Shown piece by piece: positions 43,901-53,650 of a DNA stretch of 64,000 nucleotides. The first letter of the stretch is position 1. Each line of letters opens with the position of its first letter. The stretch is from Periplaneta americana (lineage: Eukaryota; Arthropoda; Insecta; Blattodea; Blattidae), in the NCBI RefSeq assembly GCF_040183065.1, contig NC_091132.1, positions 161,842,602 through 161,906,601 of the forward strand, read 5' to 3'. Made by a program: the position numbers and the translations under genes. Below the pieces are notes generated by a model that was given only the letters and a program-made list of their open reading frames with translations, made no database searches and was not told the origin of the DNA.

Positions 43901-46001
43901 GTCACAATTTTTCCTTTTTATATCCACACAACTCACATGAGCTGACAAGACGCCAGAACTCAACTGTGAGTGCACACAAATACTGTGTGACTTTAAATTG
44001 TGGCTTTCTGTTAACGTACCTCCAGTAACGAATGTATTATACAAATCTGGCTTTCAGGTAGTAGCTCCCACTTGGATCTGTTTGCTCTTGTCAGGGGATC
44101 CGACGAACTTCTTCCCAGGTTGTCAGTCGAGGGCGTCCTGAGCCCAGTCGCTGTGTGTGCGTGCCCTCACGCATCCACTGGTCCTAACACATCCTGACAA
44201 TCTGGTCAGAACGGCGTAGGTGGCTGGCGATTCGCCGATACGACCATCCTGCCTCGCGCACTCCTGTAATGCGCCCCCTCTCAAACTCTGTTAACTGGGT
44301 AAAGTCTCTTCCATTACGTCGTAGAGGCATGTCAAATGATCGACGAGTTTTACACAACAGGATACAACAGTCCTCTAAGTTCAAGTAGCCTGTGCAAGCC
44401 CTTTTAGAGGCCACGGATGACAGCAGGTTCACGGCCTCTGGTGGCAAGACCCTTCAACTAATTTCGTTACTACGCTAAACATTGTGACTATATCTTTGAG
44501 ATGTAATTGTATGCCGAGGTTTGCAGCAAAATGGCAGGCCCTTATTAGTGCGTGATTTTTTTTTTGCCAATCAGTGCATTTACTAAATATATTATATATT
44601 TTTGTTGGATGTAGGTTTGGTTTTGGTGATATATCCTTGTTTAGTCATCTTGTTCGAATTAACAGCACATTTTCTTCACAGCAATGGAGTTCCACCTTGC
44701 TGCCACAGTATTACAGAAGATGAATTCCTGGAAACATATGAGAAGACATTCAAATGTGATGTTTGTGGAAAGTGTTTTTTCGATTCGATAGAACTCAAAA
44801 GACATACTGTTCTACACAAGGACAAGAGACCGTTGATGTCCGATGATTGTGGAAAGGACTGTTTGGAGGTGGATCTTGTCAAAACACACGCTTGCGTACA
44901 CACAGACGACCAGACATGCAGTTGTGATATTTGTAGAAAGAAATTTTCGGAAACTATTCGTCACACAGGCATCAAATCATTCAGTTGTGATGTATGTGGA
45001 AAGATGTTTCTGAACTCTTATACCCTGAAAGAACATGCCAGAGTACATTCAGGCGAGAAGCCTTTCAGTTGTGATATATGTGGAAAGAAATTTTCGTTTA
45101 CCTCTAATTTAAGAAAGCATACACTTGTACACACAGGGGAGAAGTCATTCAGTTGTGATACGTGTGGAAGAAAATTTTTGAATTCTAGTTCTCTAAAACG
45201 GCATGCACTCGTACACACAGGGGAGAAGGCATTCAGTTGTGATATATGTGGAAAGAAGTTTTCGCTCCTTAGCAATCTGAAAAGACATTCACTCGTACAC
45301 ACTGGCCAGAAGGCATTCAGTTGTGATATATGTGGAAAGAAATTTTCACTTTCTAGTAATTTAAAAGAGCATACACGCGTACACACAGGGGTGAAGCCAT
45401 TCGGTTGTGATATATGTGGAAGGAAGTTTTCGCATTCTAGTGCTCTTAACCAGCATGCACTTTTACACACAGGGAGGAAGGCATTCAGTTGTGATATATG
45501 TGTGGAAAGACATTTTCGCAGTCTGCTTCTGTAAAAAAACATAGAATCGTACACACTGGGGAGAAGGCATTCACTTGTGATATATGTGGAAAGAAGTTTT
45601 CGGAATCTAGTAATGCAAAAAAGCATAGACTCTTACACACTGGGGTGAAGGCATTCGCTTGTGGTACATGTGGAAAAAAGTTTTTGGATTCCGGTCATCT
45701 TAAAATACATTCATTCGTACACACAGGGGAGAAGCCATTCAGTTGTGATATATGTGAAAAAAAATTTTCGCAGTCTCGTTCTTTGAAAAAACATAGTATC
45801 ATACACACTGGGGAGAAGGCATTCAGTTGTGATATATGTGGAAAGGAGTTTTCGGAATCTAGTAATGCAAAAAAGCATAGACTCGTACACACTGAGGTGA
45901 AGGCATTTGCTTGTGATATATGTGGAAAGAGGTTTTCGAGACCTAGTAATGCAAAAAAGCATAGAATCGTACACACACGGGCAGAAGGCATTCAGTTGTG
46001 A
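34893..46001 (+). CDS. Zinc-finger gene, unit 3: whole gene model
   Basis: Predicted join: 34893-34982, 36824-36961, 39942-40079, 41986-42068, 44682-45534. Splice sites and phases are intact, giving about 433 residues with ten fingers begun and nine usable positions. A TG duplication near 45501 shifts the frame. Fingers in the next frame continue to 46001. It may be a shorter working protein, a recent pseudogene, or an assembly error in a TGTGTG run. The N-terminal module and promoter side look as intact as in unit 2. Confidence 0.6.
35647..36494. mobile_element. Foldback-like element: inverted arrays of a 15-16 bp GGACA repeat
   Basis: Perfect 9-bp TSD TTTAAAACA (35638-35646, 36495-36503); units 2 and 4 show the empty site. 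The left end holds GTCC at 35691, 35705, 35720, 35751, 35767 and 35783. The right end holds GGACA/GGACC at 36334, 36350, 36381, 36397, 36412, 36429, 36460 and 36475. Spacings are 14-17 bp or a double step. Terminal inverted repeats built of short direct repeats plus a 9-bp TSD are the hallmark of Foldback (MULE-type) elements. 848 bp, no transposase. Confidence 0.8.
35939..36175. repeat. Inner inverted repeat within the foldback-like element
   Basis: GGTCAGCGCAACAGTGGT at ~35940 and its complement ACCACTGTTGCGCTGACC at ~36157 bound ~237 bp. Possibly a MITE nested inside the foldback-like element; no clear TSD. A 66-codon open frame (35867-36067) crosses it and looks accidental. Confidence 0.6.
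36824..36961 (+). CDS. Unit 3 exon B1
   Basis: Forty-six codons, phase 0/0: EGNVLDLQVTGIKTECTD, SSDVKSEMTF, SFVKSEVE. Acceptor TGTGTTGCAG, donor GTGAGT. Nearly the same as unit 2 B1; the conservation extends some 100 bp into the intron. Confidence 0.75.
37610..37923. repeat. Tandem duplication, 157-bp unit x2
   Basis: TGAATAATTTTAAAAGGAAT starts at 37610 and again at 37767; the copies differ at a few bases. Minus-strand frames over it are repeat artefacts. Confidence 0.85.
38119..38174. repeat. 28-bp direct repeat x2
   Basis: AAACAAATGCTAGGGACGCG plus ATAAAATT occurs twice head to tail, identical. Confidence 0.9.
38300..39941. other. Unit 3 intron between B1 and B2, no gene
   Basis: Homologous to the unit 2 intron without its TIR element and palindrome. 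No coding signal. Confidence 0.45.
39942..40079 (+). CDS. Unit 3 exon B2
   Basis: Forty-six codons, phase 0/0: EGNALDLLMTEIKTECMD, YDLKSEMTFEESPEP and MKSKAE. Acceptor ATATTTTGCAG, donor GTGAGT. The last psi-K-x-E of unit 2 (IKSE) is MKSK here. Confidence 0.75.
40080..41985. other. Unit 3 intron between B2 and C, no gene
   Basis: Collinear with units 2 and 4 but free of their LINE, SINE and inverted-repeat insertions. It is the best empty-site reference in the window. Confidence 0.5.
41986..42068 (+). CDS. Unit 3 exon C
   Basis: Eighty-three nt, DEACEIHKEQDEVELQVT then AEENEVFTE plus GG. Same base sequence as unit 2 exon C throughout. Acceptor CTTTTGCAG, donor GTGAGT. Confidence 0.8.
42676..42828 (+). 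mobile_element. SINE type A-like fragment (3' part)
   Basis: Counterpart of 21745-21905 at the same intron position; present before the duplication. Confidence 0.55.
42860..44576 (-). mobile_element. Tc1-like element, broken, with SINE-like insertion
   Basis: TIRs ACTCACTGACAAAAAAAAATC / GATTTTTTTTTTGCCAATCAGTG (complementary, both next to CACGCAC). The minus-strand transposase remnant starts at a HTH (MPLRRNGRDFTQLTEFERG, AGWSYRRIASHLRRS, ~44330-44190) and ends with DNARPHTTRV and PDLSPTEHVWG (~43265-43165). Several stops and shifts. It sits ~105 bp before the finger exon; unit 2 keeps only its left end. Confidence 0.8.
43791..44071 (-). mobile_element. tRNA-like SINE inserted in the Tc1 element
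   Basis: Perfect 9-bp TSD TTGGATCTG at 43782-43790 and 44072-44080. On the minus strand a tRNA-like unit (GGGTAGCTGAGTCGGTAGAG ... CCCGGGATCGATACCCGG, ~43890-43818) lies close to the 3' end, followed by AGAAAAATTTTTCC. About 180 bp precede it. The head-last layout is unlike the other SINEs here. Confidence 0.7.
44682..45534 (+). CDS. Unit 3 zinc-finger exon, first frame
   Basis: Begins after TTTTCTTCACAG; the first base completes Gly, then NGVPPCCHSITEDEFLET. Finger 1 is FKCDVCGKCFFDSIELKRH; position 2 is degenerate (LMSDDCGKDC) as in unit 2; position 3 is shortened (CDICRKKFSETIRH). Six regular fingers follow (CDVCGKMF ... FGCDICGRKFSHSSALNQH). At ~45501 a TG is duplicated, so the tenth finger reads CDICVERHFRSLLL and stops. 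Confidence 0.8.
45498..46001 (+). CDS. Unit 3 zinc fingers, second frame
   Basis: In the shifted frame the array continues with CGKTFSQSASVKKH and five further canonical fingers (SESSNAKKH, LDSGHLKIH, SQSRSLKKH, SESSNAKKH, SRPSNAKKH), then breaks at HTRAEGIQL and a stop. Two of the fingers share the SESSNAKKH helix. One more decayed finger lies at ~46005-46070. Probably once one exon with 44682-45534. Confidence 0.65.
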   Translation: MCGKTFSQSASVKKHRIVHTGEKAFTCDICGKKFSESSNAKKHRLLHTGVKAFACGTCGKKFLDSGHLKIHSFVHTGEKPFSCDICEKKFSQSRSLKKHSIIHTGEKAFSCDICGKEFSESSNAKKHRLVHTEVKAFACDICGKRFSRPSNAKKHRIVHTRAEGIQL

Positions 46002-46070
46002 TATAAGTGAAAGCTGTTTTCGGAATCTGGTAGTGTAAAATTGTGTGCACTCTTAGACACAAGTGAGAGG

Positions 46071-47439
46071 TTCAGTTGCGATGTTTTTGAGACGTTTTTC
46101 TCGTTCTCGCAAGATCTGTAACAGCATGTAACGAGATACGTAAGTGAGAATCGATGTGACTGCGATATTTGTGGTGACTGTTTCTGCTTTTCGTGACAAC
46201 TGACATGGATGTAGAGCCAGATACTTATGCGTGTAGCCATAATGTGGTTTGCAGCTTCCAGGAAAGATATGCACTCTTAAGACTGGTACAGTCATGCGTA
46301 TCGATCATTTTGCTTGTGATCTCTGTAGTCTTAATCGAAGATTGGAACCCGATTGAGACCCCAGACATTCAGTTCGCGAGATCTTTGTGTGTTCACTTAT
46401 GAAAAATAACTATTTCTGTCGAAAAGAAATTATCGCTACCGTAAGGGAAGGAAATAATTAGAACAATTCTGAAAACAGTGGTAGTTGAAGGGAACAGTAT
46501 TAGTCACATTAAAGCTGACTTAATGATATGTGTCAGAGCAACAGTAATTGTTTGTATACATCTCTAATCTGATTAGTGTAATATGTTACTAATGAGTGAT
46601 GTATGCAATAGATGTGCAGACGAAGTTGTCAGTCTGCTATTGGAAAGCAATGTGAAAGGTGTAAGTGAATGATTTTGCGCGTAGGTGTATGATTTGATGT
46701 GTCACAAAGGTAATGGAAGTGGGATGTAATAACACCATTAGTGTAATTACTGGAGAATTAATGGAAACAGCAATGTGCTGCGAAACACCAAGTATCAGAT
46801 GTACTGTATAAATAGAGTAGGAGAAGTCTGATAGAAGGCTATAAATGTTGAAAACAGAGATAACAGTTTTAAGGTAGAGAGGAGAACGGAAGTGAATGTA
46901 TTTCTTTGAGTAGTTACAATCAATAGGTCTATGTTCAAGACAATAATTTGAAGAAACCTAGTAATATCTCACGCATTTGTGGACGTTTCTAGCGCAATTC
47001 AGTTGTTTTGTAAGCTTAAATTTTGTAGTAAGTAGTATGGGAAATTGGTAAGAATTTGTATTTGTAAGATCCAAAACACAGGCATTAGTGTGGTTTGTTT
47101 CATGAACTGAATTCCAGGAGACTTAATATGTAGATGGATTTTTTTTTCAGGATGAAAAATCTCTTTCTGGTGAAGAGTAACATTTTATTAACATATTTTT
47201 AGGATTAGGCAACTTTAAAGATAAAGTACAATTCAGTGTGAAAGAAAGTGCCACAGCCTACCAGTTGCAGGCAACCAAGAAGAGTTGCTTTGCTAATTAG
47301 GAGCATACTAAGAGAGAAGCTATGTGATGTACAAGGAGAAAAATAAAGAAAATATTTATGATTCGTCAGATTGTGTTAGTAAATCAGTAAATTTAGAAAG
47401 AGTCGGATAAATTGCTGTCATACTGACGCCTCTATGATA
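46071..47439. other. 3' flank of unit 3, no gene
   Basis: Starts with eroded finger-like codons (CDVFETFFSFSQDL-like, ~46078-46130). The rest has no recognised content and no homologue in the unit 2 flank, so an insertion probably spans ~46.2-50.17 kb. Confidence 0.4.
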
Positions 47440-47442
47440 AGC

Positions 47443-47895
47443 TTACACTCGTATGTTGTGAACTGATAACCCAATATTACTAGCAATGTTTAGTGTCGTG
47501 TTTGTTAGTTCTTCTAATGTCAAGTCACTGATGTTTACATATCCTACAATATCTTCGTTTGCTCTGTTACCTGGCATATCTAAATAACTATCACACAGTC
47601 TTAATTGCTCACATGTAAGCAGGTCTATTTTCATAAATGTTATCTTTGGCAAGTATTGTAAATTACTGACCACTTTTTATACGATCTACAATTTACTGAA
47701 GTATTAAATGTCTACAATTTTCAAGTACATCATTTTGAGGGGTTTTGCTGATAGGGTTCCATTTTTTCGGGTCGCGGTATTTGTCTTCCTTTCAGATACC
47801 GCGCTTGAATCCATTATAATTATGCAGTTATTCCGATGGCCCCAGATTGGAATATTATGACGGTTTAACAAAAGAACCTTTTCTGCGATTGACAC
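47443..47895 (-). pseudogene. hAT transposase remnant (DUF4371-like)
   Basis: Minus-strand pieces IAEKVLLLNRHNIPIWGHRN and EDIVGYVNISDLTLEELTNT, then LNIASNIGL. They resemble the ARQNLPLRGHRD and GFV-DL-A-TLL segments of DUF4371 hAT transposases. Two frames, short, no TIRs found. Moderate confidence. Confidence 0.45.
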
Positions 47896-48384
47896 TAATC
47901 ATTGCCAAGTTTGTTCTACTAATTTCTGCAAATGGCTGTCGGCTTGCATGAACAAATTTTCTCATTTTCCTTTCATTGTTCCATTGAAGCTATTGGCTGG
48001 CTTTGAGAATTATTATTCAAGAGATAAGTTCGTAAAATGTTCTCTCTCTTTTTTTTTGACAAGCGTAAAGGTTGTGAAACTGGGCTTTGCCTCGTGCCAC
48101 AAACACTGGAGGGCTAAAAAGATAACTTCACGAATGTGTATAATATAAAGTTTTTTCAACGATAGCACAAATTTACGCTAAATAAATATATCAAGCTGTG
48201 AAGGTTATAAGATCACGACTTAATGACAGTCTAAATTCAGAACTATTAAGAATGAAAAATCGATGGAAAAACACAGCTAATCCAGCCACAATCAACAAAA
48301 GTAACAATCGAATGTAGGCTTTCACGGCCAGCGTCAATGAGGCTAGATTTTCCGGGCTAATAGAACGTGGTCTACAACTCTAAC

Positions 48385-49255
48385 TAGAGATGAGCTTAAA
48401 CGATATCTGTGACAACTGTTACTGTGACAATTAAATATCTGTGACTTTTATCGGTGATTTTGTCACACCGATATTTTATTTCGATACGTAGCATGAATTC
48501 CACCGATATTTTGTCACACCGCACCGATAAAAATTAGCAGGAAATATTGAAGAGCAGTGAAATATGAATACGATTTCTCTATACACACCACTCATCAGTG
48601 ATTTATATGGGAAAATCCAACAAAGAAATTATGTACATGTTCCATTAACAAATAAATACTTACCTAACCGAATGGTAACATGTCAAAAGTTAACCTCATG
48701 TACCAAGAGGTTATATTATAGATGTTGAACCTGTTGATCATTTTTAAATGTAGTTGTGTATGGAGAAATTGAGGTTATATGATTATCCTAATCGTTTTAA
48801 AAATAGATCTTTTTATAGTATATAATGTAGGTAATGGATAAATTATTTTAAGTCGTGCATTAACATTATAATATTGAGCCATAGAATAAAAATTAATGAA
48901 ACATAAGTATTCGGAAAAACATTGGAAAATAATGACAAAACAAAACAGTTGTTCAGACAGGATTTTACACAAGATTAAGTACTGGTAACCAATGTTATTA
49001 TTATTTAAATCGTGTAATAACTACATCATTTATAATAAGATGGAGAAACTACCGCCCGATTGCTGTTATTGTATCATGCGCACGCGCAAACCTACGACGT
49101 AGAGGAGAAAGTATCAGTCACAGAGTACTGAATACGGAGCAGATTTCGATAGCGATATTTTGTCACTGATATTTCGCGTCATCAGTCACAGGTTTATCTG
49201 TGACAAAAAAATACCTGTGAAAAAAAATCTGTTTGTGAAATATCGTCCATCTCTA
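48385..49255. mobile_element. hAT-like MITE, TAGAGATG ends
   Basis: Ends TAGAGATGAGC...ACGATAT and (reverse) TAGAGATGGACGATAT. The 8-bp TSD is ACTCTAAC / ACTCTGAA (6 of 8). TGTGAC- and CACCGATATTTT-type motifs repeat near both ends. No frame. Confidence 0.65.
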
Positions 49256-49296
49256 ACTCTGAAAAACATCATCAGTGGCGAGGAGTGTGGGGCGTA

Positions 49297-49577
49297 GTGT
49301 TTTCTTTAGCGTGCCAGGGACAACTGCTGGTACGATTCAATGCGTGTTCTGATTTATACGAGGAACTCGGTGTGTCTCGCTGTAGATAATGGGGTGCGCG
49401 CTGGAGGTTTTGTTGTTGACAGTGTGGTCCTCGCCAGCGGTTTCAATGTTTTGGTTTCGGACCACGGCCCACACAGGACTGTCAACAGCGAGCCTCACAC
49501 AGTTCCCCCTATAAATCAGGACACGCTCCCTATCGTAGCACTAGTTGTCCCTGGCACGCTGAAGAAACACTATGGCC
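49297..49577. repeat. ~280-bp hairpin, arms ~130 bp
   Basis: TAGTGTTTTCTTTAGCGTGC ... CAACTGCTGGTACGA pairs with TCGTAGCACTAGTTGTCC ... AGAAACACTA; deeper segments (TTGACAGTGTGGTCC) pair too. It would fold as one long imperfect stem. Confidence 0.75.
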
Positions 49578-49710
49578 TATAATGGCACGCCAGTGATGTC
49601 TTCCGCACTTGCAGGCGAAACGTCTGGTCGTAACATCGCCAGTAAACCATGGCCTATTAGCCCTGAAAACTCTAACCTCAAAATAGACATTCACAATGAA
49701 AAGTAACCGT

Positions 49711-51442
49711 CAGGTTATTTAATGTAAGCATTCACAATGATTTTCGTAAAGTTTTTAAACATAAACGACAATATTAACACAGAAGCCTGCAAACTCAAGG
49801 TGTTTTCTTTGCGATGACATCAGCGATGAAGCAAAAACAATACCGGTGTCGGAGAATTTTCGAAGAAACAAAATAAAATGGTGTCGTTTGACGAATCATT
49901 AATCCTCCATTCATATTGCTCTCTGTATGACAAAAGAAGTAATTAACATAGAGATAATTCGCTGAAAGAAAATAAGTATAAGGAAGATAATCGACATTAA
50001 CATGAAGAGCTAGGGCATATATTATGATCTTTTATTTTATCATATCGTCAACATTATAGCTACCTAACCTATAATATTAAACATATCTAGGCGAAATACA
50101 AATTTGTAGTGGTCAGCCATATATTCTGCTATATGGAACCAACATCTCACATTATCAGTTTTTCATATGAACTAAAAATATACGACTGCACTTTCATGTG
50201 ATTATTCTCTGTGAATGCAGTCACCTATTTACAGATCTATTTAATGAACTTGTGGTAAAGTAAAGTTTTCATTGGGAATAATGATTCAACTGCTTCCCGT
50301 TACTGTAGCGTTTCCTCTCTTGCGTTAATTTTTTTTAATTATTAGATTGTGTTGTTTTCCCATAAATGTTAAAAACCTGTAGCTAATTTTGTAGGAGATT
50401 TATTTTATTCGTTAATATTTGACGAATGTACTGATATATTATCTGATCATAAGTCTTTGTGTATGTGTATTAGATACTTTGATAAAATTGAATGTAAGAT
50501 TATTACAGATTACTCAAGAATTGCTTTTGTTTCACATTTATTACCCACTATTAGGAAAGTTCCTTTTTCTTTTTATCTGCAAGAAAAGACACTAAGGAAT
50601 GCCCGGCTTTGATACACGAGTGCGCACGAAAAAAGTGCTGCTTATTAACAACTATGGCCGTAACTTTATAAAATTTTCCTGAAATATTATATATCATTTG
50701 TTTTTTTTTTTTTTCTTCTGGTATTGCAGTTATAAGCAGCACATATGAGACTTTTTTTTATATATCCGTAGCGCCCATCTCCGTATATAAAACGTTGTAA
50801 GCAGACCAATTTACACAAGGAAACCTTTCTTCCATTTCTTCCGCACCGCTAAGAGCGCTATACGAGTTAAATTGGCCACTTTATAATGTGTTTTCTAACT
50901 CATCGGTTTATTTAGATTGTGGGAAAAATTTCATTTGTATGAAAGAATCGATTAGAAGTGTCTATCAACAACACAGCTGCTGTCACAGCTTCCTTGATCA
51001 CATCATCCTGAACAGGCGGAAAAAATAAAGTTGCAACTATGCAGGCTGATATCTGAGGGAGTCTAATAATTACGTTCGTTATATTTCATACGGGTAAGTA
51101 TATTGTTAAATTTTATTATATTGTATTTAGGTGTAAGTTATATGATCTGATCTTCACAAATGGAGTTCGAGTGAAACAAGTTTGACCTTTTGAATTAAAG
51201 AGCATCCACACATTTTTCATACCTTTATTGGAACGTGTCAATTCTTTATGGTGAACGTCTCCTCAATTATTTACACTCGTATGTAAAAATTGGACAACAA
51301 GAAGACTTATTTACATTTAAAACTCTTATGCTATACTGATTATTGGTTTGCATTATCGTTGAATTATTAGTACAATATGTTTGCGGTTAATGTGTCTCAC
51401 ACAACTGCAATTCTCAATTCTTCGGCTTTATGTGACAAATAT
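49711..51442. other. Intergenic and unit 4 upstream region
   Basis: 50165-50540 matches the 3' flank of unit 2; from ~50730 the sequence matches the starts of units 2 and 3. No gene. Confidence 0.45.
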
Positions 51443-51468
51443 CACAATCTAGTATATACTAGACTGTG
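51443..51468. mobile_element. Solo TIR palindrome of the CACAGTCTAG MITE
   Basis: Only the two outermost TIR halves remain: CACAATCTAG, TATA, then TACTAGACTGTG (26 bp in all). The 7-bp TSD is CAAATAT/CAAATAC. Units 2 and 3 have the empty site. An extreme internal deletion. Confidence 0.75.
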
Positions 51469-51684
51469 CAAATACTGTAAAAGTGCATCTACACGCTTCA
51501 ACTTTACCTTTCCCTTTAATCATTCAAATAATGAGTGCAAGAGCAAATGAAACGCATTCAATTGTGCATATTGTTTTTTTGGAGTAAAAATGACAGCGCA
51601 TGCGGCAATTGAAAGCTAGCAACGCCGCTGGGTATCCTGTGCGTATTTTCTTCAATAGTAGCTTGTAGCGAGCAGCTGTTTTAG

Positions 51685-51813
51685 ATGGCCGAGAATAAAC
51701 TCAAAATGGTTTTCATTGGTGATGTTGGACCTCTTAAACTGAAAATAACTGCAGGTACGACTAGCTTTATGGAAGATTATCGCAAATACGAGTGCGTATG
51801 GAGTGTTCAATGA
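51685..51813 (+). pseudogene. MADF-like small ORF upstream of unit 4
   Basis: Forty-two codons (MAENKLKMVFIGDVGPLK, then SFMEDYRKYECVWSVQ) to the same TGA as in the other units, with the MADF-like reading again continuing one frame over. See 11009. Confidence 0.4.
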
Positions 51814-52345
51814 CAAATTTGAGAATTAAGTAGGCCTAAGTATTGGATTGGGTACTTTTACCGCCATCTTAGATAGTAGTGATACAATCTAAGGAAGAGT
51901 CGCTGTTTTCCCGAAAAATAAGAGGGATGACGTAATATGCCTATATGACATCACGTATGTCCCCACATTACATTACAAGTTTGAAAAAATATCTTAATAA
52001 AAATGTGACAGTGAAATATAGCTAAATAACATTGATAGAATACTAAATGAAGTAGAGTAGTGATTCGATTTCATGTACGTATAATAACACAATAGTGGAT
52101 AATTGTAGTAACGCAGTCATATCGTATCAGTTCCCTGTACAATATAGAGCTAATTGATTCGTGATCTATTTGTAATATTAACTGTAATAAATTTAATAGC
52201 AAACTAATGAATTCAGTTCAATGGTATAATAATAGTCATATGTTTAATAACTTTGGAAGTGTTTGATGTTAATTGTTGGTAAGTATGCTATAATTCATAA
52301 GGGTTTGTTCATTAACGAATTCGTAGCGTAATGACTATGATAGTG

Positions 52346-53288
52346 GTATTGTATTGTATTGTATTTATTAACATTCCATGGTATTCATACATGCTTACAG
52401 CTAGAATATGGAACAAGTCAAAAAACTTAATACTATTATAAAATCTTAATTTATAGTCACAGTCTAGATGAAATATATACAGACGAGATTTACAATATAG
52501 TCTACTAGTACAACACATAGTTTTAGGCCGTGTCTCAAAGCTCAAGTCCATACTACACACTAGTGACTAGCAACTAGGTGACTTGCAAACTACACACTAG
52601 GGAGCTTTGGAAATGTATACTTGAAACATGGCCTTCTTCATAGACTATTTTTCTAAAAACCATGACATCACGGTGCAGCACTGAATTAGGAAGGCAGTGT
52701 CCTAATGCAGTTTCATTACGAATTATGTGGAAAAGATAAGGGCTTAATATATTACAATAATGTTTAAAACATTGTACAGATGGTACTAACAATGTCAATG
52801 TTCAAAGTTAACGTGTTATTCTACATTATATTTACATTATTTCACTTCCAAAGCATTTTCAGATTTCATAACCCCAATTGCTGATGAGGTATCCATATTT
52901 GTTTAGTGAAAAAGTCAACAATGAAGCAAGCATTTTCGTTTACTAGCTACTACGGACTTGATTCCTATGCACTATGTAGCTTTGGATCATAACTTCTGAC
53001 GTCACATCCGGCTATTTAGGCAACAATCTAGTTCACTTCAGCTGAAATTGTAGCTTTGAGACACGGCCTTAGTATCATTTCATGAAGTGTTATTGAATGT
53101 CATGAAATCACCTACAGAATAGAAGGCGTGAGAAATTAGGTACTTCTTTAATTTGGCCCTAAATAATTTTATGTTTTGAGTTTCATTTTTTATATCGATA
53201 GGGAGGCTATTAAAAATTTTTACTGCCATATAACGCACTCCTTTTTGATAGCACGATAGACTTGCTGATGGAGTATGAAAGTCACTAA
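52346..53288 (-). mobile_element. LINE 3' end, second copy, with MITE inside
   Basis: 52346-52525 and 53069-53288 match 5541-5940 almost base for base, including the (TATTG)n tail and the last RT codons. 5'-truncated at ~53288. The Harbinger-like MITE at 52526-53068 interrupts it. Confidence 0.85.
52526..53068. mobile_element. PIF/Harbinger-like MITE
   Basis: Perfect 17-bp TIR GGCCGTGTCTCAAAGCT / AGCTTTGAGACACGGCC and TTA duplicated target (52523-52525, 53069-53071). The uninterrupted LINE copy at 5541 confirms the ends. 543 bp, no transposase. Confidence 0.9.
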
Positions 53289-53570
53289 ATGGTTCACTAA
53301 ATGAAAGGTCGTATGGTTGAATCCCGGTTTAGTTATAGGTAATCAGGAAAATATGTGAGGGAGAGCAGTGAAATGGTGTAAGATAAGAGATAGAAATATG
53401 AGACTGTGGAGGTGTCGGGGATGGCAGCCCCCGACAAAATTCATATTTTCAAGTATTGCCATGATACATATGCCATATACCGCATCGTCTATCTTCTATT
53501 GGTCTGGAAAAACGGCGACTGATTCGTGGATCTTACCAATATTCAATATCAAACCAAGGTATATTATATT

Positions 53571-53571
53571 A

Positions 53572-53616
<45 letters not shown>

Positions 53617-53650
53617 CATACATACATACATACATACACACACACAGTAT
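53571..53650. repeat. Microsatellite (TA)n-(CATA)n-(CA)n
   Basis: Compound simple repeat directly beside the right breakpoint of the inverted block. Frames over it are artefacts. Confidence 0.95.

Larger units (their letters stand above)
48313..49710. mobile_element. Palindromic element, split by a hAT-like MITE
   Basis: Left GAGGCTAGATTTTCCGGGC, TAATAG, GTGGTCTAC. The right part in reverse reads GAGGTTAGAGTTTTCAGGGC, TAATAG, CATGGTTTAC. Inner halves also pair (49297-49577). Without the MITE the element is ~500 bp of inverted repeat. Class unknown; the motifs AAACGTCTGG and GACATCACTGGCG are retained on the right side only. Confidence 0.6.
51862..53556. other. Inverted block of unit 4 upstream sequence
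   Basis: Read in reverse, this block matches 11170-12130 of unit 2 in order (TCAGACCAATAGAAG, GGGATTCAATCATTGAAC, GACTGCGTTACTA, GATGACGTAATA on the + strand). Both flanks remain in normal order, so the segment flipped in place. A LINE fragment was inserted inside. Confidence 0.75.
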
